DNA from: Atribacterota bacterium
GTDB lineage: Bacteria > Atribacterota > Atribacteria > Atribacterales > Caldatribacteriaceae
Assembly (NCBI GenBank): GCA_039638595.1
Contig: JBDIWM010000015.1
Location: forward strand, 1 to 40,691
Direction: 5' to 3'
DNA: 40,691 bases
Each line of letters opens with the position of its first letter. Position 1 is the first letter of the stretch. A program made the position numbers and the translations under genes. Shown here piece by piece: positions 1 to 8,514 of the stretch. Below the pieces are notes generated by a model. The model ran no database searches. It was not told the origin of the DNA and saw nothing but the letters and a program-made list of their open reading frames with translations.

Positions 1-399
1 GAAGGTTTTGGGATAATCGGCAAGGGCTTGGGACAGAGAGTACCCCCGTTCAATTTTGTTGGCGATTTCTTCGATGGTAACAACAAAGTTGAGGTTGCTG
101 AGTTGTTTGGCAATACTCCGCAGGGCTGAAAGGAGGGGAACACCAGCTTCAAGCATGGTGGCAATGCCTCGGGCAAAGTTCGCAAGGTCCTGGAGCCTGA
201 CCCGCCCCATCCTGAGGCTGGAGAAAAGGGTGGTTTCTTTACGGGAAAGAGGAAGAGGCAAGCTTTCCTCAGAAAGGGCGGTAACGAAGAATCCCCTTTC
301 TCTGAGGTGGCTTGCAGCCTCTTTGATATTCTGGGCTTCAATGGTTCCCTCACTGGGTTTACCCTGACGATCGCGGGCTTTATAGGCATAAACCGGCAT
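1..399 (-). CDS. pilC: PilC/GspF-type inner-membrane platform protein, N-terminal part
   Basis: The gene reads off the low end of the window, so only the first 133 codons are present. Translation begins MPVYAYKARDRQGKPSEGTI and contains FARGIATMLEAGVPLLSAL, the hallmark of the first T2SSF domain of PilC/GspF. PilC is the polytopic inner-membrane protein on which the PilB and PilT motors act in type IV pilus assembly and retraction. The ATG overlaps the pilT stop codon by one base (TGATG), so translation is probably coupled to pilT. The gene order pilB-pilT-pilC is the usual one for type IV pilus operons. The transmembrane half lies outside the window. Family assignment is firm; type II secretion versus pilus use is inferred from pilT. 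Confidence 0.9.
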   Translation of the reverse strand, partial: MPVYAYKARDRQGKPSEGTIEAQNIKEAASHLRERGFFVTALSEESLPLPLSRKETTLFSSLRMGRVRLQDLANFARGIATMLEAGVPLLSALRSIAKQLSNLNFVVTIEEIANKIERGYSLSQALADYPKTF

Positions 400-1469
400 C
401 AGAATCGATTCCTCCAGGTGGCAAACTCTTTGGGATCGATAGCCCGGTTATAGGCTTCATCCCAGCTGATAAGACCCCGCTTATAGAGTTCAAAAAGGGC
501 CCGGTCCATAGTGATCATCCCTTCAGCGAGAGAAGTCTGCATGACACTGTAAATCTGGTACGTTTTGCCTTCCCGGATGAGATTACGGATGGCATTGTTG
601 GCAATCATGACTTCAATGGCTGGAATGCGCCCTTGGCCAGCGGCCAAGGGCAGTAGCTGCTGTGCAACAATTCCCTGAATGGCGCCGGCGAGCTGAATCC
701 GGATCTGAGTTTGTTGATGAGGTGGGAATACATCCACGATACGGTCGATGGTTTGTGGAGCGTTATTGGTATGAAGGGTAGCCATGACTAGGTGCCCGGT
801 TTCAGCGGCAGTAAGAGCAATGGCAATGGTTTCGAGGTTACGCATCTCACCAACCAGAATCACATCGGGATCCTCCCGCAGAGCATGTACCAGGGCGCTT
901 TCAAAGGAGGGGGTATCGGCTCCCACCTCCCGCTGGTTGATGATACTCTTCTTATGAGTGTGGAGATACTCGATGGGGTCTTCAATGGTAATGATATGGC
1001 AGGAACGGTTTTCATTGACATAATCAATCATGGAAGCAAGAGTAGTTGATTTCCCGCTCCCGGTTGGACCGGTAACAAGGATTAACCCCCGGGGCAGGAG
1101 AGCCATTTTTTGAAGGATTTCCTTGGGAAGATGGAGTTCCTCCATGGAAGGAATAACATAGCTCAACGCCCGGATGGCAATGCCGATTGAACCCCGCTGA
1201 AAATAGGTATTCACTCGAAACCGACCAATGTTCGGAATCCCCAGCGAAAAGTCGGCCTCTTTTTCTTTAAGGAATTTCTGCCAGCGTTCTTCCCCAAGAA
1301 GCACTTGAGTAAGGTTTTCCGTATCTTTTGGTCGAAGGGGTTGATACTCCTTAGCGAAGGAGAGCTGACCATGAATCCGAAAAACGGGTGGAACTCCAAC
1401 TGTGAGGTGAAGGTCAGAAGCCTTTTTCTCAAATACTTTCTGGAGTAATTCTTGAATATTGAACTCCAT
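399..1469 (-). CDS. pilT: Type IV pilus retraction ATPase PilT
   Basis: This is a hexameric cytoplasmic motor that depolymerises type IV pili for twitching and surface contact. At 356 residues the length is typical. Visible motifs are Walker A GPTGSGKS (about 134-141), the Asp box ITIEDPIEYLH (160-170), Walker B ILVGEMR (204-210), the His box TGHLVMATLHTN (224-235) and the PilT-specific AIRNLIRE motif (293-300). The last of these separates it from PilB and PilU-like ATPases. The gene starts with ATG 12 bases after the pilB stop and its TGA overlaps the pilC ATG. A pilus-retraction role is well supported; whether this cell uses pili for motility or DNA uptake cannot be told here. Confidence 0.96.
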   Translation of the reverse strand: MEFNIQELLQKVFEKKASDLHLTVGVPPVFRIHGQLSFAKEYQPLRPKDTENLTQVLLGEERWQKFLKEKEADFSLGIPNIGRFRVNTYFQRGSIGIAIRALSYVIPSMEELHLPKEILQKMALLPRGLILVTGPTGSGKSTTLASMIDYVNENRSCHIITIEDPIEYLHTHKKSIINQREVGADTPSFESALVHALREDPDVILVGEMRNLETIAIALTAAETGHLVMATLHTNNAPQTIDRIVDVFPPHQQTQIRIQLAGAIQGIVAQQLLPLAAGQGRIPAIEVMIANNAIRNLIREGKTYQIYSVMQTSLAEGMITMDRALFELYKRGLISWDEAYNRAIDPKEFATWRNRF

Positions 1470-1481
1470 TCTTCTTCTTCC

Positions 1482-3191
1482 TTAGATATCTGTGGTAACT
1501 CGATACATTTCTTCCAGGGTAGTCACACCCTGAAGGACCTTTTGTACCGCGTTTTCTCGCAAGGTTTTCATTCCTTTATTCCGGGCAAGTTCCATGAGGT
1601 CTTTCTCAATAGCATTACGGAGGATTAACTGCCGAAAGTCGTCATCGATAATAAAAATTTCGGTGACCGCCGTCCGACCTTTGTAACCGGTGTTATTGCA
1701 GAGATTACAGCCTTTGCCACGGTAAAGGACCAAACGTTCTTCCTTTCCTCCGGTAAGTTCTTCAGCAACACTTCCTTTGACTTCAAACCCCACCTTGCAG
1801 GCCTGACATATTCGTCGCACCAGGCGCTGGGCAATAACCCCGATCACCGAAGAAGCAATGAGGTATGAAGCCACTCCCATTTCCTGCAGGCGTACCACAG
1901 CTCCAGCAGCAGTGTTCGTGTGCAGGGTGGAAAAAACAAGATGTCCGGTGAGAGCAGCGTGAATGGCAATTTCAGCCGTTTCACGGTCTCGAATTTCCCC
2001 CACCATGATGACATCGGGATCTTGGCGCATAATGGCTCTCAACGTATTGGCAAAGGTGAGTCCAATCTTGGGTTTAACCTGGACCTGGTTAATGCCTGCA
2101 AGCCTGTACTCCACCGGGTCTTCAATGGTTATGATATTAAGGTCGGGTTTATTGATGTAGTTGAGAGCTGAATAGAGGGTGGTGGTTTTTCCGCTTCCTG
2201 TAGGACCGGTGAGGAGGATCATCCCATAGGGGTGCTGAATAAGACGGTAGATTTTGGTGAGGTCTTCCGGATCAAAACCCAAGTGATCAAGATCAAGAAG
2301 AATAGCTGATTTATCAAGGATACGCATAACAATTTTTTCACCAAAGATAGTGGGAAGTGACGCAACCCGGAAGTCGATGTTGCGACCATCCATGGTCACC
2401 TGAAAACGTCCATCTTGAGGAAGACGCCTTTCGGCGATGTTCATCCGGGATAGGATTTTGATTCGGGATACCAGAGCCGGATGGACCTTAATAGAAGTAG
2501 AAGTCACATCTCGGAGGATGCCGTCAATGCGAAATCGAATCCGGACCTGCTCTTCCTGGGGTTCGATGTGAATGTCGCTGGCACCAGAACGGATGGCTTG
2601 GAGAATAACCATGTTAACTACCCGCACGATAGGGGCTTCTTCACCCAGGGCTTTAAGCTGGTCGATTTTGATTTCTTCCTCCTCAGAAGGGATAAAGAGT
2701 CCCTCCTTGACTTCTGCTTCCTTAAAGAGGTCGTCTACCGATTCAACTACCCCATAGTAGGCATTGAGAATCCGTTCAATTTCCTGGGGAGGAGCGATAG
2801 CCGGTTTTACTTCTTTTTTGGTCATGAGGCGAACCCGGTCGATGGTCATGATGTCCACGGGGTTCACCATAGCGAGAATAATCGCCCCATTTTCCTCAGC
2901 TACAGGAACCACCTGATGCTGACGGCAGAATTTTTCCGGAAGCCTGGTGACCACCTTAGGGTCAATGACGTACTTATCAAGTTCGATATAGAGTGTTCCC
3001 AGTTGTTTTGCCAGGGCCTCGTAGACTTCCCTCTCTTGTATAGCGTACATCTTCTGAAGGACTTCTCCCAATCTTTCGCCGGTCCGTTCCTGAATCTCCA
3101 GAGCTTCCTTGAGTTTATCTGGGGTGATTTTCCCTTGCTGGATCAAAATCTCCCCTAATTTTTGACCGTTAATTTTTTTGTCCCTCCTCAA
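1482..3191 (-). CDS. pilB: Type IV pilus extension ATPase PilB (GspE family)
   Basis: PilB powers pilus polymerisation. The protein has an N-terminal GspE_N/MshEN-type region (LGEILIQQGKIT, LGEVLQ), Walker A GPTGSGKT (329-336), Walker B IMVGEIRD (395-402), the His box TGHLVFSTLHTNTAAG, and two CxxC pairs (C462/C465 and C495/C498) that form the usual zinc site. The longest frame starts at TTG 3191, but that TTG directly abuts an AGGAGGG Shine-Dalgarno sequence lying inside the frame. An ATT at 3173 sits nine bases after AGGAGG, overlaps the aroE stop as ATTAA, and would give the family-like N-terminus MNGQKLGEILIQQG. That makes ATT 3173 a plausible true start. No ATG lies nearby. Confidence 0.95.
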   Translation of the reverse strand: MRRDKKINGQKLGEILIQQGKITPDKLKEALEIQERTGERLGEVLQKMYAIQEREVYEALAKQLGTLYIELDKYVIDPKVVTRLPEKFCRQHQVVPVAEENGAIILAMVNPVDIMTIDRVRLMTKKEVKPAIAPPQEIERILNAYYGVVESVDDLFKEAEVKEGLFIPSEEEEIKIDQLKALGEEAPIVRVVNMVILQAIRSGASDIHIEPQEEQVRIRFRIDGILRDVTSTSIKVHPALVSRIKILSRMNIAERRLPQDGRFQVTMDGRNIDFRVASLPTIFGEKIVMRILDKSAILLDLDHLGFDPEDLTKIYRLIQHPYGMILLTGPTGSGKTTTLYSALNYINKPDLNIITIEDPVEYRLAGINQVQVKPKIGLTFANTLRAIMRQDPDVIMVGEIRDRETAEIAIHAALTGHLVFSTLHTNTAAGAVVRLQEMGVASYLIASSVIGVIAQRLVRRICQACKVGFEVKGSVAEELTGGKEERLVLYRGKGCNLCNNTGYKGRTAVTEIFIIDDDFRQLILRNAIEKDLMELARNKGMKTLRENAVQKVLQGVTTLEEMYRVTTDI

Positions 3192-4026
3192 GAACCTTTT
3201 TCATGACTTTTACGGGAGCAGCATGATTGGTAAAAAGCTCAAAACTTCTGACGCCCTGATAAAGGAGCATGGACTTTCCGCTGAAGCCATGAATTCCTCT
3301 GCTGCGCGCTTCGATTACCAAGGCAGTTTCGCTCTCTTTTCGGTACACTACGTCTATCGCTAAAGAGCAGGATGAAAATTTATGCCAATTAAGGGGGATA
3401 TTTTCTCCCTTTATTCCTAGAGAAGTAGCGTTGATAATGACATCCACTCTCTCCAAATGTTCTCCTTCCCCTTTCATTGCGCTTTCCCAGGAAACAACCT
3501 TTACCGGAAAAGAAAAGAGCCCCTGCGCAAAAAGAAGGAGCTCCTGTGCTCGTTGTGGGGTACGGTTAGCGATGACCAGCGAAGCAATTTCCTTTTTTCT
3601 CAGAACAAACATGATAGCCCGACTCACTCCCCCAGCTCCAAGAAGAAGGACATTTTTCCCCTTGACGCTTGCTCTTTCCTCTTCCATACTCCTTTCAAAA
3701 CCATATATATCCGTATTATACCCCAGAAGTCGACCCTCTTCATTCACCACTGTGTTCACTGCCTGAACGATTCTTGCTTCTTCTTCCAGGTGATCAAGAA
3801 GAGAACATATCCTTTCTTTATGGGGGATAGTCACATTAAAACCCCGCACGTTTAATGTTTTCATGGCTTCAACGGCTTTGAAAAGATCCTTAGGGAGGAT
3901 ATCGAAAGCAAGATACACAAATGGAAGTCCCAGAAACTGAAGCGCGGCGTTTTGGAAAAAGGGAGAAAGGGAATGTGATACCGGATGACCAATGAGAGCC
4001 AGCAACCGAACTCGAGAATCAATCAT
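3169..4026 (-). CDS. aroE: Shikimate dehydrogenase
   Basis: AroE reduces 3-dehydroshikimate to shikimate with NADPH in aromatic amino acid biosynthesis. At 285 residues it is of family length. The substrate motif SHSLSP (17-22), NVTIPHK with catalytic Lys70, NTDIYGF with catalytic Asp106, the dinucleotide-binding loop GAGGVSRA (130-137), INATSLGI and the C-terminal YQGVRSFELFT are all visible. Its ATG overlaps the upstream phosphatase stop codon as ATGA, and its 3' end carries the ribosome binding site of pilB. It is therefore embedded in the same long operon rather than in an aro cluster. Confidence 0.96.
   Translation of the reverse strand: MIDSRVRLLALIGHPVSHSLSPFFQNAALQFLGLPFVYLAFDILPKDLFKAVEAMKTLNVRGFNVTIPHKERICSLLDHLEEEARIVQAVNTVVNEEGRLLGYNTDIYGFERSMEEERASVKGKNVLLLGAGGVSRAIMFVLRKKEIASLVIANRTPQRAQELLLFAQGLFSFPVKVVSWESAMKGEGEHLERVDVIINATSLGIKGENIPLNWHKFSSCSLAIDVVYRKESETALVIEARSRGIHGFSGKSMLLYQGVRSFELFTNHAAPVKVMKKVLEEGQKN
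3182..3188 (-). promoter_or_regulatory. Ribosome binding site AGGAGGG that bears on the pilB start
   Basis: A near-perfect Shine-Dalgarno sequence is embedded in the last codons of aroE. It lies immediately after the TTG at 3191 and nine bases before ATT at 3173. Its position argues that initiation occurs downstream of TTG 3191, at a rare AUU codon overlapping the aroE stop. Confidence 0.6.
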
Positions 4027-4541
4027 CGCAGAGAGAACCTCCGCAAGACCATTCGTTCAAACATCCTTCCTATCCGAGTGAAAAAAAACTCTTTGGGGTT
4101 AATGGGTCGGACCAGAATGGTGTAGATCCCCAGGCGGTTTCCACCCCACACATCGGTAAGCATTTGGTCACCAATCACCGCTACCTCGGGAAGAGAAAGG
4201 TTCATTCTGAGTATGGCGCTGCGTAATGCCGAGCGACGGGGTTTTTGCGCTTTAGAAATACCGGGAATACCGAGGGCCCAGGAAAAATACTGGACCCGTT
4301 CTTCCAAGGCATTGGAAACGATGAATACCAGAAATCCCATTTCTTTGGCTTTTCTGACCCAATTAACAGTCTGGGGAGGAAGTTCGTACTGATTCCAGGC
4401 CACTAAGGTGTTATCTAAGTCGAGAATCAATCCCTTAACGCCCTTCTCCCTCAGGAACTCGAGGGATATCTGCGATAAATCGTTCACATAGAGATTTGGA
4501 AGGAAACGCTTCCAGAAACCCCTATTTTCCAACGTTGCCAT
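4023..4541 (-). CDS. YqeG-family HAD-IIIA phosphatase
   Basis: A 172-residue HAD-superfamily hydrolase. DLDNTLVAW (41-49) provides the two catalytic aspartates, and VIGDQMLTDVWGGNRLG is the C-terminal Mg-binding motif. Proteins of this group (YqeG in Bacillus, Gep4-like) include phosphatidylglycerophosphate phosphatases, so a role in phospholipid synthesis is possible. In Firmicutes yqeG also lies next to aroE, an association repeated here. The ATG at 4541 has GGGAG seven bases upstream and starts inside the 3' end of mltG (20 bp overlap). Substrate is not shown by sequence alone. Confidence 0.85.
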   Translation of the reverse strand: MATLENRGFWKRFLPNLYVNDLSQISLEFLREKGVKGLILDLDNTLVAWNQYELPPQTVNWVRKAKEMGFLVFIVSNALEERVQYFSWALGIPGISKAQKPRRSALRSAILRMNLSLPEVAVIGDQMLTDVWGGNRLGIYTILVRPINPKEFFFTRIGRMFERMVLRRFSLR

Positions 4542-5508
4542 TGCGGTCTCCCTTTTTTCTCAGATGTTCTTCGTAATTGGTGGAAAAACTGTGTTTCCCG
4601 TTCTCCTGAAGGACAAAGTAAAGGTAATCGGTCTTTTCCGGAAAAAGGATTGCTCGAATCGCTTCAAGGCCAGCGTTCCCAATGGCCTGGGGTGGAAGGC
4701 CCCTATAGAGATAGGTATTAAAGGGAGAATCGATCTGGAGGTCCTCCGTACTCAAGCTTTCCCGATACACTCCTCTCTCCCAGTAATGTGCGTATACCAC
4801 TGTGGCACAGGACTGAAGCCGCATTCCCTTTTGCAAGCGGTTTAAAAAAACTGAAGCCACATACGGTTTTTCTGCGTCATCGCTTGCTTCTTTTTCCACA
4901 ACGGAAGCCAGAATAACCACTTCGTTAAGAGAAAGTCTGGTAGAACTTCTCTCATAAAGAGGGAGAACCAACCTTTCAAACTGTTCAAGCTGCATTTCAA
5001 CAACTTCCTGGGGAGAAGAAGAGAGGGAAATGTAATATGTGTCAGGAAAGAGGAAACCCTCAAGATGAGAAACTCCCTGTAACCATCTTTTTTGAAAAAT
5101 TTCAGGATGGGCCACAAATTGGAGATATGCTTCGCCACTGCATATTCCCTTTTCTTCAAGGATTTTGCTCATCTGCATTGAGGTCAATCCCTCTGGAAAG
5201 GTCACTTTCTCCTGGGGTGGACCATTTTCCAGTTCCTGAGCAATCCTGTGAATGGATCGTCCGGGTGGGATGCGATAGGACCCAGCAACGACTTTTTCTT
5301 TCTGGGTGAGAAACATAAAGAGAAGGAAAAGGCGTCCGGAGGCGATACCCTCACGTTCTAAAATAAAGGCAACTCTTAAAATCGGAGCACCTTTGGGAAT
5401 AAAAACTGTGTGTGCTACCCCTTTTTCCAAGTCTTCGTAGAACGCCATCTTTAACCATATACAGAGAACCCATGTCCAGCATAAAAAGATAAAGTATCGG
5501 GGTTTCAT
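4522..5508 (-). CDS. mltG: Endolytic murein transglycosylase MltG
   Basis: MltG cleaves nascent glycan strands and terminates peptidoglycan polymerisation. The 328-residue protein has a short cytoplasmic start and one N-terminal membrane anchor (about residues 5-21), followed by an extracytoplasmic YceG domain. LEGFLFPDTYY (149-159), ASVVEKEA with presumed catalytic Glu205, VFLNRLQKGMRLQSCATVVY and SPFNTYLYRGLPPQAIGNAG are diagnostic. The ATG overlaps the ruvX stop (ATGA) and is preceded by AGGAGGAC. Pairing of ruvX (yqgF) and mltG with alaS is common in bacteria. Confidence 0.95.
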   Translation of the reverse strand: MKPRYFIFLCWTWVLCIWLKMAFYEDLEKGVAHTVFIPKGAPILRVAFILEREGIASGRLFLLFMFLTQKEKVVAGSYRIPPGRSIHRIAQELENGPPQEKVTFPEGLTSMQMSKILEEKGICSGEAYLQFVAHPEIFQKRWLQGVSHLEGFLFPDTYYISLSSSPQEVVEMQLEQFERLVLPLYERSSTRLSLNEVVILASVVEKEASDDAEKPYVASVFLNRLQKGMRLQSCATVVYAHYWERGVYRESLSTEDLQIDSPFNTYLYRGLPPQAIGNAGLEAIRAILFPEKTDYLYFVLQENGKHSFSTNYEEHLRKKGDRNGNVGK

Positions 5509-5915
5509 TGTCCTCCTCTGTCAAGATAATTCTGCAAAATCAGTGCTGCCGCAAGTTGATCGACGGTTTCTTTTCGCCTTTTCCGCTTTACTCCAGCTTC
5601 GATGAGCCGTTTTTCCACCTCTTTAGTGGAAAAACGTTCATCCCAAAGGACTATCTTTCCAGGGAATTCTTTCTCCATAGCCTCTTTGAGAGCCTGGATT
5701 TTTTTTGCCTTTTCACCGACCAGACCATCGGTGCGGAGTGGCCAGCCAAGGACGATTTCTTCAGCACCAAGTTCTCGGGCAAGGCAAAGCAAAAACCTCA
5801 GCCCTTTTTCTTCTAGAGTTCCATAGGGGAAGGCGATAGGACCCCCACGATTAAAGGCTACCCCGATGCGTCTTTCTCCGATATCAAGTGCCAGAATCCT
5901 TTTCATGGTGACCAA
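5505..5915 (-). CDS. ruvX: RuvX/YqgF-type RNase H-fold nuclease (pre-16S rRNA processing)
   Basis: The protein has the YqgF fold: LALDIGERRIGVAF with the first catalytic Asp, LGWPLRTDG, and LWDERFSTKEVEKRL followed by the C-terminal DQLAAALILQNYLD. Family members act in 16S rRNA 5' maturation and possibly Holliday junction resolution. The longest frame starts with TTG 5915, six bases after GAGG. An ATG at 5906 gives the classic MKRILALDIG N-terminus but sits further from the ribosome binding site. Either start overlaps the 3' end of alaS. Confidence 0.92.
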   Translation of the reverse strand: MVTMKRILALDIGERRIGVAFNRGGPIAFPYGTLEEKGLRFLLCLARELGAEEIVLGWPLRTDGLVGEKAKKIQALKEAMEKEFPGKIVLWDERFSTKEVEKRLIEAGVKRKRRKETVDQLAAALILQNYLDRGGQ

Positions 5916-8514
5916 GTAATTCCTCTACCCTGGAAAGGAAGGATTCCCAATCCTTCTCTAGTAATCCACCGAACTGGGCAAGATGGGGTTTCCCTCCTCC
6001 ACCCCCTCCAAAGTTTTTCATCACCGCTTTGATGACATTGCTGAGGTTTAGCTTTTCAAATCTTCCCAGCCCTGCTGCAACCCCCTGAATACGACCATCC
6101 TGGAGGAGGCCCAGAATCATCACTTTTTCGAGCCTTTGGTGACGTACCTCGTCAACCACTTCTTTGAGTTGGTTTAGGTCAAGAGTGGTTTCTCGAAGAA
6201 GACAGACTATGAGGAATTTTTCTCCTTCACGCTGAGCAAGAGTGACTACATCCCGAACCAGCTTTTCTTTTTCCATTCGGCGCAGAGCCTTTCTCAGTTT
6301 CCTGTTTTCCTCTTCCAGTTTCTCTATGAAAGACGAAAGATTTTCCGCATTGATTCCCGTAGACTTCTGAACCTCAGCGAGGATTTTCTCCCGGCGGCTT
6401 AATAATTCGAGAGCTTTTGCACCAGCCACAGCCTCAATTCTTCTTAAACCGGATCCGATGCTACTCTCCGACACAATTTTAAAGAGGCCAGCTTCACTGG
6501 TGTTGCGCAAATGCGTTCCACCGCAGAGTTCGGCAGAATAATTCCCCATTCGTACAATTCGCACCACGCTTTCGTATTTTTCCTCAAAGAGTGCGACGAT
6601 TTTTCGCCTCTGAATTTCCTCCAGAGTAGAGTACGAAATGCATACTGGGAGAGCGGCAAGAATCTGAGTATTAACCCGGGATTCTACTTCTTCAAGTTCT
6701 CGAGGCGAGAGAGGGGCAAAATGGGTGAAGTCAAAGCGTAACCCTTCTTCGGCTACATGAGAACCAGCCTGCTTTACCTGTTCTCCCAGGATTTCCCGCA
6801 GCGCTTGGTGGAGAAGGTGTGTGACACTGTGATGCGTCTCAAGCAACTTGCGGCGCTTTGTATTGATAACGGCTTTTACTTGTTCTCCAGACTTTATCGT
6901 CCCATCCCGCACCACACCTTCGTGAACGATGAGGTTAGGCAAAGGGCTCAGAACTTTCTGGATTTCCACTCTTCCAGAGGGTCCGAAAATCCATCCCGTA
7001 TCCCACTCCTGTCCCCCCTTTTCAGGATAGAAAGGAGTTTGGTCCAGAATTATCGTTACCCTGTTGCCACTTTGCACTGCTTCCAGAAAATCCTCCCCGC
7101 CTACAAGGGCCAGCACCTTCCCCTCGGTTTCCTGGCATTCATAGCCGGTAAAGGTTGTCTCAAAACCTCGGAAGAGTTCTTCCAGTTTCTTTTTACCCCT
7201 CAGCTCTTCAGCTTTCATTTCATGGGCTTGACGAGCTCGCTCTTTTTGCTTGCGCATTTCCTCTTCAAATTCTTCTTCTTGGTATGAAAAACCTTCTTCG
7301 GTGAGAATTTCTCGAGTAAGGTCAGGGGGAAACCCATAGGTATCGTAGAGTTTAAAAATCTCGACTCCCGAGAGTTGTTTGGTTCCGGAGGCCCTTCGTT
7401 CCTGGAGTATTTTTCCCAGATACTCCATACCCAAAGACATGGTCTCTTCAAATCGTTTCTCTTCTTGGAAAACAATCTGCGAGATGAGCCGTTCTTTGTG
7501 GCGGAGTTCCGGGTAGGCCACACCCATGGTCCCGATAACCGTGAAAGAGAGTTCATATAGGAAGGGCCGAGTCAGGGTGAGTTTTTTCCCCTGACGATAA
7601 GCCCGACGGATGAGGCGCCGGAGGACATACCCTCGTCCTTCGTTCGCCGGATACACACCGTCTGCCACAAGAAAAGTGATAGCTCTTACGTGGTCGGCAA
7701 TGATGCGGAAAAATGGCTTTGTCTCGGGAGGGCCATATCTTTCTCCGGACATCTTTTCCAAAGCCTCGATAATGGGCTGAAAGAGATCCGTTTCAAAATT
7801 CGTTTCTGCATTTTGCATGACTGAGGCAATCCGTTCTAGGCCCATTCCCGTATCGATGTTTTTACGGGGAAGTTCAAAAAGGGTTCCATCGCCTTGGCGG
7901 TCGAATTCCATGAATACCAGATTCCAGATTTCAAGGTATCGGTCACAATCACAACCTGGCTTACAATCAGGTTTTCCGCATCCTCGCTGTAATCCGGTGT
8001 CACAGTAAATCTCCGAGCAGTACCCACAGGGCCCCACCGGCCCTGAGGACCAGAAATTGTCCTCATCTCCAAGATGGACGATTTTTTTCTCGGGGATTCC
8101 TACCACTTCTTGCCAGATGGAAAAGGTCTCATGGTCCTTTTGGTGTACCGAAACCCAAAGCTTTTCGGGAGGCAATCCCAAATTCTGCGTCAGAAACTCC
8201 CAGGCCCACTGGCAGGCTTCCTTTTTAAAATAGTCGCCAAAAGAAAAGTTGCCTAACATCTCAAAAAAGGTATGATGACGGGAAGTATAGCCAACCCTGT
8301 CCAGGTCACTGACCCGCACACATTTTTGCACGGTACAGACCCTTTTAAATGGAGAACGTACTTTCCCCAGAAAGATAGGTTTAAAAGGCACCATTCCTGC
8401 AATGGTAAGAAGAAGGGTGGGATCGTCAGGAATGAGCGAAGCGCTGGCCAGACGCTCATGTCCCCTTTCAACAAAAAAGTTCAGAAAAGCCTCTCGGATT
8501 TCACTACTTTTCAT
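5884..8514 (-). CDS. alaS: Alanyl-tRNA synthetase
   Basis: This enzyme charges tRNA-Ala. From ATG 8514 it is 876 residues, the usual length. A class II catalytic core (SSEIREAFLNFF, MGLERIASVMQ) is followed by the editing domain with zinc ligands HHSVTHLLH and CGGTHLRNTSEAG, then a C-Ala/DHHA1 tail with a glycine run and KPHLAQFGG. I chose the start at 8514 because MKSSEIREAF is the conserved N-terminus, AGGAG lies about ten bases upstream, and the ATG overlaps the preceding stop (TAATG). The frame stays open for 24 further codons upstream, but these overlap the neighbouring gene and are not family-like. Confidence 0.97.
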   Translation of the reverse strand: MKSSEIREAFLNFFVERGHERLASASLIPDDPTLLLTIAGMVPFKPIFLGKVRSPFKRVCTVQKCVRVSDLDRVGYTSRHHTFFEMLGNFSFGDYFKKEACQWAWEFLTQNLGLPPEKLWVSVHQKDHETFSIWQEVVGIPEKKIVHLGDEDNFWSSGPVGPCGYCSEIYCDTGLQRGCGKPDCKPGCDCDRYLEIWNLVFMEFDRQGDGTLFELPRKNIDTGMGLERIASVMQNAETNFETDLFQPIIEALEKMSGERYGPPETKPFFRIIADHVRAITFLVADGVYPANEGRGYVLRRLIRRAYRQGKKLTLTRPFLYELSFTVIGTMGVAYPELRHKERLISQIVFQEEKRFEETMSLGMEYLGKILQERRASGTKQLSGVEIFKLYDTYGFPPDLTREILTEEGFSYQEEEFEEEMRKQKERARQAHEMKAEELRGKKKLEELFRGFETTFTGYECQETEGKVLALVGGEDFLEAVQSGNRVTIILDQTPFYPEKGGQEWDTGWIFGPSGRVEIQKVLSPLPNLIVHEGVVRDGTIKSGEQVKAVINTKRRKLLETHHSVTHLLHQALREILGEQVKQAGSHVAEEGLRFDFTHFAPLSPRELEEVESRVNTQILAALPVCISYSTLEEIQRRKIVALFEEKYESVVRIVRMGNYSAELCGGTHLRNTSEAGLFKIVSESSIGSGLRRIEAVAGAKALELLSRREKILAEVQKSTGINAENLSSFIEKLEEENRKLRKALRRMEKEKLVRDVVTLAQREGEKFLIVCLLRETTLDLNQLKEVVDEVRHQRLEKVMILGLLQDGRIQGVAAGLGRFEKLNLSNVIKAVMKNFGGGGGGKPHLAQFGGLLEKDWESFLSRVEELLGHHEKDSGT

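Noticed and set aside
2481-3158. A 225-codon plus-strand open frame
   Set aside because: It lies entirely antisense to pilB, whose motifs are conserved, and its translation shows no family features.
6757-7287. A 176-codon plus-strand open frame
   Set aside because: It is antisense to the well-conserved alaS and has no ribosome binding site or recognisable domain.
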